From the NCBI GenBank assembly GCA_023955335.1, contig JAGSGF010000027.1:1-41376 (forward strand): a DNA stretch of 41,376 nt. Reading direction: 5' to 3'. The number at the start of each line of letters is the position of its first letter. Positions within the stretch are counted from its first letter, which is position 1. The DNA is from Yoonia sp. (GTDB lineage Bacteria; Pseudomonadota; Alphaproteobacteria; Rhodobacterales; Rhodobacteraceae). The notes under the pieces were generated by a model. The model was given only the letters and a program-made list of their open reading frames with translations, did no database searches and had not been told where the DNA came from. Both the position numbers and the translations under genes were made by a program. Below, piece by piece: positions 15,833 to 24,225 of the stretch.

Positions 15833-16438
15833 TTAAACCCAAGGCCGGCTTGTCGCTGCGGCAGCCTCAAATGTGTCGATGGACGCAACTTTTTCCATTG
15901 TCAGGCCGATGTCATCGAGGCCATTCATCAAGCAATGCTTTTTGAAGGCGTCAACCTCGAAATGATAGGTTTCCCCGTCTGCGCCCGTTACAGTCTGCGC
16001 TTCCAGATCAACTTCGATCCGTGCGTTCGCGCCATTTTCTGCATCCTTCATCAGCGCGTCGCGCTGGTCTTCGGGCAGCACGATTGGCAGAATGCCGTTC
16101 TTAAAGCAGTTGTTGTAAAAGATGTCCGCAAAGCTGGTAGAGATCACGCAGCGGATGCCAAAATCTGCAATTGCCCATGGCGCATGTTCACGTGATGACC
16201 CACAGCCAAAGTTATCGCCTGCCACAAGGATTTGCGCATCGCGGTACGCTGGTTGGTTAAGAACAAAATCCGGAATTTCGGATCCGTCCAAATTGTAACG
16301 CATTTCATCGAACAGGTTCACACCGAGGCCAGACCGTTTAATCGTTTTGAGGAACTGCTTGGGGATGATCATATCTGTGTCGATATTGACCAAGGCCATC
16401 GGCGCCGCGATCCCGCTTAGTGAGGTGAATTTTTCCAT
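15833..16438 (-). CDS. leuD: 3-isopropylmalate dehydratase small subunit
   Basis: With LeuC this subunit isomerises 2-isopropylmalate to 3-isopropylmalate. The 201-residue protein carries the family landmarks [15 protein letters not shown], the substrate-recognition loop [14 protein letters not shown], and LPEDQRDAL. It lies 19 bp after the second of two small Tat-signal genes that separate it from leuC. All four genes are closely spaced on the minus strand and end at a GC-rich hairpin, so they probably form one transcript. Confidence 0.96.
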   Translation of the reverse strand: MEKFTSLSGIAAPMALVNIDTDMIIPKQFLKTIKRSGLGVNLFDEMRYNLDGSEIPDFVLNQPAYRDAQILVAGDNFGCGSSREHAPWAIADFGIRCVISTSFADIFYNNCFKNGILPIVLPEDQRDALMKDAENGANARIEVDLEAQTVTGADGETYHFEVDAFKKHCLMNGLDDIGLTMEKVASIDTFEAAAATSRPWV

Positions 16439-16457
16439 AGTTGTCGTCCTTTAATTT

Positions 16458-16922
16458 TTATGCGGCACAGCGCGGGTGTAACGTCATGCCCTGCTTTTCA
16501 CAGAGCCCCCGCAGATGTGCCAAGAGCTGTCCCAAATCTGGTTCGGCATAGTGTTTTTGTGATGTCTGATGTGTCGCTGACTGATGTGCCTTTTTGGCAG
16601 CTTGAACTGCACCCAGCATCTCCTTTTGGAGGATGTTGCTTGTAGCCCAGCGCCCGCCATGCGTGGTCCCTTGAAGTGGCCCAAGGATGCCGCGTTTGGC
16701 CATATCGCCCATCAATGTCTCTGCCTGAGCAACCGATACGCCCAAAGTTTTTGCCAAACCCCAGACGCTAAACGACACGCGTGCTTGCGCATGCAGGATC
16801 GCCCCATGCATCGCTGACTTGGCATAGACCTCCCCAGCTGCGTTACCCAATGCAGGCAGCGGCATCAGCGGGGCCGCGATGGCCGCGCCAAAAAGCCCCA
16901 TGAAGTTACGCCGTTTCATCAT
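16458..16922 (-). CDS. Tat-signal protein with winged-helix-like domain, paralogue 1 (leuC-leuD interval)
   Basis: This 154-residue protein starts MMKRRNFMGLFGAAIAAP, a twin-arginine-type signal. Residues about 49-82 (VSFSVWGLAKTLGVSVAQAE, then MAKRGILGPL) read like a winged-helix unit and loosely recall the FtsK gamma domain. The C-terminus AHLRGLC...GMTLHPRC has two cysteines with ten residues between them. The adjacent gene is a clear paralogue. ATG 16922 overlaps that gene's TGA (ATGATGA), supporting coupling. No named family is recognised. Export is inferred from the signal, and the winged helix is a weak pattern match; function unknown. Confidence 0.75.
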   Translation of the reverse strand: MMKRRNFMGLFGAAIAAPLMPLPALGNAAGEVYAKSAMHGAILHAQARVSFSVWGLAKTLGVSVAQAETLMGDMAKRGILGPLQGTTHGGRWATSNILQKEMLGAVQAAKKAHQSATHQTSQKHYAEPDLGQLLAHLRGLCEKQGMTLHPRCAA

Positions 16923-17410
16923 GCCATTCCCTGTGCGCAAAGGGGCGACAACGTCATCCCTTTTGAAACGCAAAGACCACGCAGATGAGCCAACATATCG
17001 CTTAGATCGACATCGGCATAACGCGTTTTTGCCTGTGCAGACTGTGAAGTATAATCCGGCTTGGGATTTGCCCGCACCTTGGGGTCAGCCAGTTTCGCGC
17101 TTGCACGACTCCAGACCGGGTTGGTGTAAACTTTGCTGGCTGCATGAACCGTGCCGGGGCGTGTCGGGTTGAGTACACCCAGTACCCCGTCAGACGACAT
17201 TTGCGTGATGACCGCATTGGCTTGCGTGTTGGACATGCCAAGACGCGCGACCAATCCCCGGACGCTGACCTGCGGGTATTTCTGCGCATGCGCTATCGCC
17301 AACTCGTATGTAGTCCGCGAAAAACCGGCCGCCGGAGCCGCAACAGGTATCATTGGCGCCGCAATGGCCGCCCCAAATAACCCTAAGAAGTTCCGACGGC
17401 GCAATGTCAT
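16919..17410 (-). CDS. Tat-signal protein with winged-helix-like domain, paralogue 2 (leuC-leuD interval)
   Basis: This 163-residue protein begins [19 protein letters not shown], a good twin-arginine signal (RRNFLG). The segment at about 48-80 (VSVRGLVARLGMSNTQANA, then MSSDGVLGVL) aligns with the winged-helix-like part of paralogue 1. The same ending AHLRGLC...GMTLSPLC has cysteines at 147 and 158 with identical spacing. Its ATG overlaps the leuC stop (TAATG), and its own stop overlaps paralogue 1. This looks like a tandem duplication translated with leuC. Function is unknown; location in the periplasm is inferred. Confidence 0.75.
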   Translation of the reverse strand: MTLRRRNFLGLFGAAIAAPMIPVAAPAAGFSRTTYELAIAHAQKYPQVSVRGLVARLGMSNTQANAVITQMSSDGVLGVLNPTRPGTVHAASKVYTNPVWSRASAKLADPKVRANPKPDYTSQSAQAKTRYADVDLSDMLAHLRGLCVSKGMTLSPLCAQGMA

Positions 17411-18816
17411 TACATCAAGTCCCGCACGTCAGTCAGGCGACCTGTGATCGCAGCAGCAGCCGCCATTGCAGGTGATACCAGATGGGTACGTCCGCCCCGA
17501 CCCTGACGGCCCTCAAAGTTACGGTTCGACGTTGCGGCACAACGCTCACCCGGCGCCAACTGATCTGGGTTCATCGCCAGACACATGGAACAGCCCGCAA
17601 GACGCCATTCAAACCCTGCGTCGATAAAGACTTGGGCGATGCCCTCTTCTTCAGCCTGCGCTCGGACAAGACCGGACCCGGGCACGACCATCGCGCGCAT
17701 GCCGTCTTTGATCTTTTTGCCCTTCAGGATGGCAGCCGCAGCCCGGAAATCTTCGATCCGGCCATTGGTGCAGGACCCGATAAACACTGTGTCGATTTCG
17801 ATGTCCGTCAATTTTTGACCAACAGTCAGGCCCATATAGTCGATGGACCGCTGTGCTGCGCCAACCTTACCGCCTTCGAACGAAGCCGGATCAGGAACGA
17901 CGTCCGTAATCGGCAGCACGTCTTCTGGTGATGTGCCCCAAGTCACAAGCGGTGCGATGTCCTCGCCTTTGATGGTCAGGACCTTATCGAAATGCGCGCC
18001 TTCATCAGTGAAAAGCGTTTTCCAATATGTCAGAGCGGCCTCCCATGCCGCACCTTTCGGGGCGTGTGGGCGTCCGTTGCAATAATCGAATGTCGTCTGA
18101 TCGGGTGCGATCAGGCCAGCGCGTGCGCCGCCTTCAATTGCCATATTACAGACGGTCATGCGACCTTCCATGGACAGGCTTTCAATGACCGTGCCGCAAT
18201 ATTCAATGACATAACCAGTACCGCCAGCGGTGCCCGTGTGACCGATCACAGCCATGGTCACATCTTTGGCAGTCACGCCGGGCGCAAGCTTGCCCGTGAT
18301 TTCGACCTTCATGTTCTTGGATTTCTTCTGGATCAGCGTTTGCGTGGCCAGAACGTGCTCGACTTCGGATGTACCGATACCGTGCGCCAGCGACCCGAAT
18401 GCACCGTGCGTCGCTGTGTGGCTATCCCCACAAACAACAGTCATCCCGGGCAAAGTCCAACCCTGCTCTGGGCCTACGATGTGCACAACGCCCTGACGAA
18501 CGTCAGATACCGGATAATAGTGCAGACCAAAGTCTTTGGCGTTTTTATCAAGCGCCTCAACCTGAATACGGCTGTCTTCGGTCATTGTGGCTGCGTTGGC
18601 GCGGTCCAGCGTCGTTGGCACGTTGTGATCCGGCACAGCGATTGTTTTATCGGGTGCGCGGACCTTGCGGCCCGACATGCGCAAACCTTCAAACGCCTGC
18701 GGACTTGTCACTTCGTGGACAAGGTGGCGGTCGATATAAAGCAGACAGGTGCCGTCATCAGCCTCGTGGGCAACATGGGCATCCCAGATTTTATCATAGA
18801 TCGTTTTAGGGGACAT
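17410..18816 (-). CDS. leuC: 3-isopropylmalate dehydratase large subunit
   Basis: This is the catalytic, 4Fe-4S-bearing partner of LeuD. The 468-residue protein has the aconitase-family landmarks: [14 protein letters not shown], the cluster cysteines in FIGSCTNGR and [12 protein letters not shown], and [16 protein letters not shown] 18816 ([11 protein letters not shown]) has AGGAGG nine bases upstream and matches the family start; the in-frame ATG at 18921 would add an unrelated extension. It is first in the unit leuC, Tat paralogue 2, Tat paralogue 1, leuD. The 245-bp region upstream shows no leucine-rich leader peptide. Confidence 0.96.
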   Translation of the reverse strand: MSPKTIYDKIWDAHVAHEADDGTCLLYIDRHLVHEVTSPQAFEGLRMSGRKVRAPDKTIAVPDHNVPTTLDRANAATMTEDSRIQVEALDKNAKDFGLHYYPVSDVRQGVVHIVGPEQGWTLPGMTVVCGDSHTATHGAFGSLAHGIGTSEVEHVLATQTLIQKKSKNMKVEITGKLAPGVTAKDVTMAVIGHTGTAGGTGYVIEYCGTVIESLSMEGRMTVCNMAIEGGARAGLIAPDQTTFDYCNGRPHAPKGAAWEAALTYWKTLFTDEGAHFDKVLTIKGEDIAPLVTWGTSPEDVLPITDVVPDPASFEGGKVGAAQRSIDYMGLTVGQKLTDIEIDTVFIGSCTNGRIEDFRAAAAILKGKKIKDGMRAMVVPGSGLVRAQAEEEGIAQVFIDAGFEWRLAGCSMCLAMNPDQLAPGERCAATSNRNFEGRQGRGGRTHLVSPAMAAAAAITGRLTDVRDLM

Positions 18817-19061
18817 AAAGCACCCTCCTGTAAAATAGATATGGTGTATGGGGGACGTGGACAAGGCGTGCGGGATCAGCCCCTTGCGAGGATTGTGCAA
18901 GCTGCGCCGTAAAACCGCCATGGCAGGCGAGCGCGGTCATCCATGTCAAAAACTGGCTTCATGAGCCTTCATTTATAGATCATTACTGCATCTCACAAGG
19001 GCGTTGCTTGATTGGGTGCACAGCCCCGTGCAATAACGAGGCAACAAAAGACAGGGCAGGC

Positions 19062-20408
19062 ATGGCAAGGCACGATCAAACGACGGCACCAGGAACGGAT
19101 ATCCTCCTTTTCGACCAAGTCCTTGACGTCGGCCAATCGCTGTTGGGTCAGGCTGAGACATTTGTCATGACAATGTTTCGGACGTGGAATTTGTACCAAG
19201 TGGCCATTGCCGTTGCGCTGTTTGCTTTGGCTCATCTGCTCAGGATGGCTTTGGGGCCGCGCATTCGGACGTGGATGGCGACCCGCGAAAACTGGCCAAA
19301 ATGGCGCATGCGCATATTGGCGGTTATTCACCGACGGCTACGGGCGATCTTTTTTGTCGCCCTGATTTGGGTTGCCGTCGGGGTCATGCGCGAAATCACA
19401 TGGCCAAGCCACAGTTATCTGTTGGCGATCATCGCCACGCTTGCGCTGGCATGGCTGCTGATCGTCTTTGTCACCCGCCTCATCAAAAGCCCGTTTTTGC
19501 GCAAAGTCGTCCGCTACGCGGCATGGACATATGTGACATTGAAAATCTTGGGGTTGCTGGATATCGCAACGTCCTGGCTCGATAGCGCAGGCTTTAACAT
19601 TGGCGATTTTCGCCTGTCCGCGCTTTTGGTTGTCCAAGCCTTCGTGATCATCGGCGTGCTCATTGCGGCGGCTCGTTTTGTCACCTCAACGACAACATCG
19701 CGCATTCGCGCCAACGAAGACATCAGCCCGTCAATGCAGGTTCTGATCGTCAAAGCACTGCAGATCGGGCTTTACGGGGCCGCATTCTTTGTCGGTGTTT
19801 TGACGATTGGGATCGACCTGACGGGCCTTGCGTTTCTGTCAGGGGCCATCGGTGTCGGTCTTGGTTTTGGTCTGCAAAAGGTTGTGTCTAACCTTGTGTC
19901 GGGTGTGATCATTCTGCTCGATAAGTCCATTAAGCCCGGTGACGTCATCAGCCTGGGGAGCACGTTTGGCTGGATCAACTCGCTGGGCGCCCGGTATGTG
20001 TCCGTGGTGACACGCGACGGCAAGGAATACCTGATCCCCAACGAAGATCTGATCACCGGTCAAGTGGTCAACTGGTCCCACTCAAACGACTTTGTCCGGC
20101 TCGACATCAATTTCGGCACCTCCTACGGCGACAACCCCCATCACGTGCGCAAACTGGCGATTGCTGCGGCCCAAAGCGTGGACCGTGTGCTGACAACCCG
20201 CCCGACAGTTTGCCACATCGTGGGCTTCGGGGACAGCTCGGTTGATTACATTCTGCGGTTCTGGATCAGCGACCCGACGGGCGGGCTGACCAACATTCGC
20301 GGTAACGTGTTCTTGGCGCTTTGGGATAGCTTCGCGGACAACGGCATCTCCATCCCGTTCCCCCAGCGCGAGATCACAGTCAAAAAGACCGATCAACGAC
20401 CGGACTAG
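19062..20408 (+). CDS. MscS-family mechanosensitive channel
   Basis: This protein of about 448 residues has several N-terminal membrane helices and a pore-lining helix rich in Gly/Ala (AFLSGAIGVGLGFGLQKVVSNLVSGVIIL). The MscS beta-domain follows (KSIKPGDVISLGSTFGWINSLGARYVSVVTRDGKEYLIPNE). These channels open under membrane tension and release osmolytes on osmotic downshock. ATG 19062 is chosen over TTG 19008; an in-frame ATG further in is possible. It is divergent from leuC and stands alone. Confidence 0.9.
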   Translation: MARHDQTTAPGTDILLFDQVLDVGQSLLGQAETFVMTMFRTWNLYQVAIAVALFALAHLLRMALGPRIRTWMATRENWPKWRMRILAVIHRRLRAIFFVALIWVAVGVMREITWPSHSYLLAIIATLALAWLLIVFVTRLIKSPFLRKVVRYAAWTYVTLKILGLLDIATSWLDSAGFNIGDFRLSALLVVQAFVIIGVLIAAARFVTSTTTSRIRANEDISPSMQVLIVKALQIGLYGAAFFVGVLTIGIDLTGLAFLSGAIGVGLGFGLQKVVSNLVSGVIILLDKSIKPGDVISLGSTFGWINSLGARYVSVVTRDGKEYLIPNEDLITGQVVNWSHSNDFVRLDINFGTSYGDNPHHVRKLAIAAAQSVDRVLTTRPTVCHIVGFGDSSVDYILRFWISDPTGGLTNIRGNVFLALWDSFADNGISIPFPQREITVKKTDQRPD

Positions 20409-20552
20409 GCTTGGCCGGATCAAACAAGCAGAGAGGATTCTCTTGCCACGTTTGCGCACGCGAAGCTGTCCGATTCGATCAATTATGCAGGCCAACAGGC
20501 CAAAGACCGCCCAAATACCCCCCTTGCCCCACGTAAAACCGCATCAGAGTGA

Positions 20553-20565
20553 GTTGAATTTCAAC
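20553..20565. promoter_or_regulatory. palindrome GTTGAA-T-TTCAAC upstream of rsfS
   Basis: This perfect 13-bp inverted repeat lies 40 bp before the rsfS start in a 197-bp intergenic gap. It has the size of a dimeric regulator site, but nothing else identifies one. Confidence 0.3.
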
Positions 20566-20605
20566 GCGCTAGTTGTTAGTTTGCCTTAGCTTCGCGCTGG
20601 AGCAT

Positions 20606-21052
20606 ATGACCGGCGTAACCCAACCGGAGGACAATGAACTGTCTTTATCCACAACGGCCAATGATGTGGCCGACGTTGCAGGCGACAAAATGACCGCTAG
20701 CAAAACCGCAACCAGCGATGCCATTTTGGCGGCTGTTCTGAAATCCCTTGATGAAAACAAAGCCGAGGACGTCGTTCAGATCAGCCTTAAAGGCAAGTCC
20801 GAGATCGGCGACCATATGGTCATCGCTTCCGGTCGGTCGTCGCGTCAAGTGTCGTCTATGGCTGAAAAGCTCGCGGACCAGATCAAAACCGAATTTGGTA
20901 TCTTTGCCAAAATCGAAGGTCGTACGACTGGCGACTGGGTTCTGATCGACACCGGCGATATCATCGTGCACCTGTTCCGCCCAGAGGTTCGCGAATTTTA
21001 TCAGCTTGAAAAGATGTGGCAGCCAGGCATGGGTCCGGCGACGACTGAATAG
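20606..21052 (+). CDS. rsfS: ribosome silencing factor RsfS
   Basis: RsfS binds L14 and blocks subunit joining when nutrients are short. The C-terminal 105 residues match the family (VLKSLDENKAEDVVQISLKGKS, MVIASGRSSRQVSSMAEKL, GDWVLIDTGDIIVHLFRPEVREFYQLEKMW). About 38 extra N-terminal residues look disordered. ATG 20606 has GGAG just upstream; the start of the conserved part is an internal ATG (MTASKTATS). It shares one base with rlmH (TAGTG), a common pairing in bacteria. Confidence 0.94.
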   Translation: MTGVTQPEDNELSLSTTANDVADVAGDKMTASKTATSDAILAAVLKSLDENKAEDVVQISLKGKSEIGDHMVIASGRSSRQVSSMAEKLADQIKTEFGIFAKIEGRTTGDWVLIDTGDIIVHLFRPEVREFYQLEKMWQPGMGPATTE

Positions 21053-21522
21053 TGCGTGTGCATATCTGCGCCGTGGGCCGCCTTCGCAGCGGCCCAGAGC
21101 GCGACCTTTATGATGATTACCTTACCAGATTTGACCGCACGGGCCGCGCCCTTGCACTTGGCCCCGCCAAGCTGATCGAGGTTGAGGATAAGAAAGGTGG
21201 CGGCATGTCAGCCGAGGCCGCCTTGCTTGATCGCGCCATGCCATCTGGATCGTTGATCTGCGTGATGGACGAACGTGGCAAAGTTCAAACGTCCCCCCAG
21301 TTTGCCGACCAACTTGCAGGCTGGCGCGACCAAGGCCGCCAAGATGTGACGTTTGTTATTGGTGGTGCTGACGGCATTGACCCTGCCCTGCGCGCCCGCG
21401 GCGATGCTGCGATGTCATTTGGCAAAATGGTCTGGCCGCACATGCTTGTGCGCGTGATGTTGGCCGAACAGCTTTACCGCGCCGCCTCAATTCTATCAAA
21501 CGGCCCTTATCACCGCATCTGA
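21052..21522 (+). CDS. rlmH: 23S rRNA (pseudouridine-1915-N3)-methyltransferase RlmH
   Basis: This SPOUT methyltransferase modifies pseudouridine 1915 of 23S rRNA using S-adenosylmethionine. The 156-residue protein has the family motifs FVIGGADG, the MSFGKMVWPHMLVRVMLAEQLYRA helix and the terminal NGPYHR. It starts with GTG overlapping the rsfS stop by one base, so translation is coupled. Confidence 0.96.
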   Translation: MRVHICAVGRLRSGPERDLYDDYLTRFDRTGRALALGPAKLIEVEDKKGGGMSAEAALLDRAMPSGSLICVMDERGKVQTSPQFADQLAGWRDQGRQDVTFVIGGADGIDPALRARGDAAMSFGKMVWPHMLVRVMLAEQLYRAASILSNGPYHRI

Positions 21523-21586
21523 GGGTGTTCCCCCCTTCCCCCCGATGGCGTAGGATTGCGCCAAACCATTCCGCAGGAGCCAGTCT

Positions 21587-23098
21587 ATGCCCACCCCAAA
21601 ACCCGTTGTGTTGTGTATCTTGGACGGCTGGGGCCTAAGCGCCGTTAAGGCGGGCAACGCCCCCTTGCTCGCAAACACCCCCAATTTTGATGCAATCATG
21701 CACGGCCCCCACGCCCAGCTGCTGACACATGGCAATGACGTGGGCCTGCCAAAAGGCCAGATGGGCAATTCCGAAGTCGGCCACACGAATATCGGCGCAG
21801 GTCGCGTGGTCGCGATGGACCTCGGCCAGATCGAGCTGTCAATTGAAGACGGTAGTTTTGCCCATGCAGATGCCATCGTGAAATTCATTAAACAGATGAA
21901 AGCCAGTGGCGGCACCGCACACCTGATGGGCGTTGTGTCAGACGGCGGCGTACATGGTCATGTCGAACACATCATCGCCGCCGCAATTGCGTTGGACGCA
22001 GCGGGCGTCCCGTCGGTCATTCACACAATGACAGATGGCCGCGATGTGGCCCCCAAAAGCGCCAAGGCATTCATGGCCCAGCTTCAGGCTGCCCTGCCCC
22101 CATCATCCAAGATCGCCACTGTAATTGGCCGTTATTACGCGATGGACCGTGATAATCGGTGGGAACGCGTGCAGACGGCCTATGACGCGATGGTTCTGGG
22201 CAAAGGGAACACTGCCGCTAACCCACAGGCCGCGATTGATGCAGCATATGCGGCTGACAAAACGGATGAATTTATCCCCGCGACAGTCATCGGTGACTAT
22301 GCCGGTTTTGCGCAGGGCGACGGGCTTTTCTGCCTGAACTTCCGGTCCGACCGCACCCGCGAAATTCTTGCGGCCATCGCTGATCCAGATTTTGACGGGT
22401 TCCCACGCGAAATGCCCGCCCTCGTTGCCCGCCTTGGCATGGTCACCTATTCCGACGCGCACACCGCATGGTATGATACAGTATTCCCCAAGCGGGTGAT
22501 CCATAACACCCTTGGGGCATGGGTTGCCCACCATGGATTACGTCAGTTCCGCTTGGCTGAGACTGAAAAATACCCGCACGTCACGTTCTTTATGAACGGC
22601 GGTATCGAAGTTCCTGAAGTCGGCGAAGATCGCTTTATGCCGCAGTCGCCCAAGGTGGCGACATATGACCTACAGCCTGAAATGTCGTCCAGTGAAGTAA
22701 CCGATGCCTTTGTTGCGGCGATCAACGATGGCTACGATCTCATTATTACAAATTTCGCCAACCCAGATATGGTTGGGCATACTGGCGATTTGGCTGCGGC
22801 AATCACAGCCTGCGAGGCCGTGGACCGTGGTTTGGGCAAGGTTCTTGATGCGCTCAAATCCGTCGAAGGTGCGATGATCGTCACTGCTGACCACGGCAAT
22901 TGCGAAATGATGATCGACCCTGAAACAGGCGGTCCGCACACAGCGCATACGCTCAACCCTGTGCCTGTTGCGCTGTTTGGCGGCCCTGCCGGTGCGACTT
23001 TACATAACGGACGCTTGGCCGATGTGGCCCCAACGCTGCTTGCACTTTTGGGCCTGCCGCAACCAGATGAGATGACTGGCCAGAGTTTGATCGATTGA
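21587..23098 (+). CDS. gpmI: 2,3-bisphosphoglycerate-independent phosphoglycerate mutase
   Basis: This dimanganese enzyme interconverts 3- and 2-phosphoglycerate. The 503-residue protein is full length: metal-binding CILDGWG at the start, the phosphoserine nucleophile in MGNSEVGHTNIGAG, SDGGVHGH, and the C-terminal metal site VTADHGNCEMM. AGGAG precedes the ATG. The stop codon shares one base with the start of the EnvC-like gene (TGATG). Confidence 0.96.
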   Translation: MPTPKPVVLCILDGWGLSAVKAGNAPLLANTPNFDAIMHGPHAQLLTHGNDVGLPKGQMGNSEVGHTNIGAGRVVAMDLGQIELSIEDGSFAHADAIVKFIKQMKASGGTAHLMGVVSDGGVHGHVEHIIAAAIALDAAGVPSVIHTMTDGRDVAPKSAKAFMAQLQAALPPSSKIATVIGRYYAMDRDNRWERVQTAYDAMVLGKGNTAANPQAAIDAAYAADKTDEFIPATVIGDYAGFAQGDGLFCLNFRSDRTREILAAIADPDFDGFPREMPALVARLGMVTYSDAHTAWYDTVFPKRVIHNTLGAWVAHHGLRQFRLAETEKYPHVTFFMNGGIEVPEVGEDRFMPQSPKVATYDLQPEMSSSEVTDAFVAAINDGYDLIITNFANPDMVGHTGDLAAAITACEAVDRGLGKVLDALKSVEGAMIVTADHGNCEMMIDPETGGPHTAHTLNPVPVALFGGPAGATLHNGRLADVAPTLLALLGLPQPDEMTGQSLID

Positions 23099-24213
23099 TG
23101 CGTATTTTCGCGATCCTCTTGGTTATGTGGGCTGGCACGGCCAACGCCCAAACCCCGGCCGAGGCCGCAATTGCTGCCGCCAATAGGCTAACGCAAGCGG
23201 GCGCGACCTTGGCCGCGGCCCAAGGCGCCCGTGACCGCGTGGCTGCTTTAACCCAAACCGTCCGTGCCTATGAAGATGGGCTCATCGCCATGCGCGACGG
23301 ACTGCGCCGCGCCGCAATCCGGCAAACCACTTTGGAAACAGCGCTTGCTGCAAAATCTAAAGAAGTCGGGCGCCTGCTTGCAGTCTTGCAAACCATGGGC
23401 CGCGCACCTGCGCCTTTGTTGTTACTGCACCCATCTGGGCCAACGGGCACTGCGCGGTCCGGTATGATGGTGGCCGATGTGGCCCCCGCACTTCAGGCTG
23501 AAGCAGCCCAGCTGCGCAGCGAACTCGAAGAAATTGCCTTGTTGCGGACGTTACAGGAAAGCGCCGCCAGTACCTTGCAAGACGGGCTCGACGGCGTGCA
23601 AACTGCAAGGTCTGCACTGTCGACGGCCATCTCTGAGCGGACCGATCTGCCCCGGCGGTTTGTCGAAGATCCAATTCAGACGGCGCTTTTGTTGGCAAGC
23701 ACGGAAACGCTGACGGGATTCGCGTCTGGGCTCACTGACAGCTTTGTAACTGACGCCGCCCCCGTCGATGCGCGGACGCAAAAAGGAAACCTGCCGTTGC
23801 CTGTACAAGGCCAACTGCTTCGTCAGTTTAACGCGCCGGATGCGGCCGGTATTCGCAGGCCCGGCGTGATCCTTGCCGCGCGACCGCGTGCGTTGGTCAC
23901 AGCACCCGCAGCCGCGACAATCTTGTTCCGTGGTCCGCTGTTGGACTACGGCAATGTTATTATCTTAGAGCCTGCCGCCGACGTTCTTTTCGTCATTGCG
24001 GGCCTACAAGAGGTTTTCGGCGAGGCCGGTCAGGTCATCCCGCAGGGGTCGCCGATCGGGCTTTTGGGCGGAGATGCGCCCAACGCTAACGCAATCTTGA
24101 CCCAAAGAGAGGTCGATTCTGGTGGTGTGGCGTCACAGACCCTTTATCTTGAGGTCAGAGAAGGGCAGAGTTCCGTAAACCCAACCGACTGGTTCGCGCT
24201 GGACGACAGATAG
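23098..24213 (+). CDS. EnvC-like murein hydrolase activator (degenerate LytM domain)
   Basis: This protein of about 371 residues has a short signal peptide (MRIFAILLVMWAGTANAQ), a long coiled-coil region (about 25-165) and a C-terminal M23/LytM-like domain (from GQLLRQFNAPDAAG to LYLEVREGQSSVNPTDWF). The zinc-binding histidines of active M23 peptidases are not seen in the expected places, so it probably activates cell-wall amidases rather than cutting peptidoglycan. It overlaps gpmI by one base and ctpA follows 12 bp later, so an envelope pair is tied to the glycolytic gene. Confidence 0.87.
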   Translation: MRIFAILLVMWAGTANAQTPAEAAIAAANRLTQAGATLAAAQGARDRVAALTQTVRAYEDGLIAMRDGLRRAAIRQTTLETALAAKSKEVGRLLAVLQTMGRAPAPLLLLHPSGPTGTARSGMMVADVAPALQAEAAQLRSELEEIALLRTLQESAASTLQDGLDGVQTARSALSTAISERTDLPRRFVEDPIQTALLLASTETLTGFASGLTDSFVTDAAPVDARTQKGNLPLPVQGQLLRQFNAPDAAGIRRPGVILAARPRALVTAPAAATILFRGPLLDYGNVIILEPAADVLFVIAGLQEVFGEAGQVIPQGSPIGLLGGDAPNANAILTQREVDSGGVASQTLYLEVREGQSSVNPTDWFALDDR

Positions 24214-24225
24214 GACACTAGATTT

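Noticed and set aside
17992..18912. A 306-codon plus-strand open frame opposite leuC
   Set aside because: leuC is unmistakable on the minus strand over the same bases.
18876..18962. A 28-codon minus-strand ORF upstream of leuC as a possible leucine leader peptide
   Set aside because: It has only two leucine codons, no run of them, and no clear attenuator hairpins follow.
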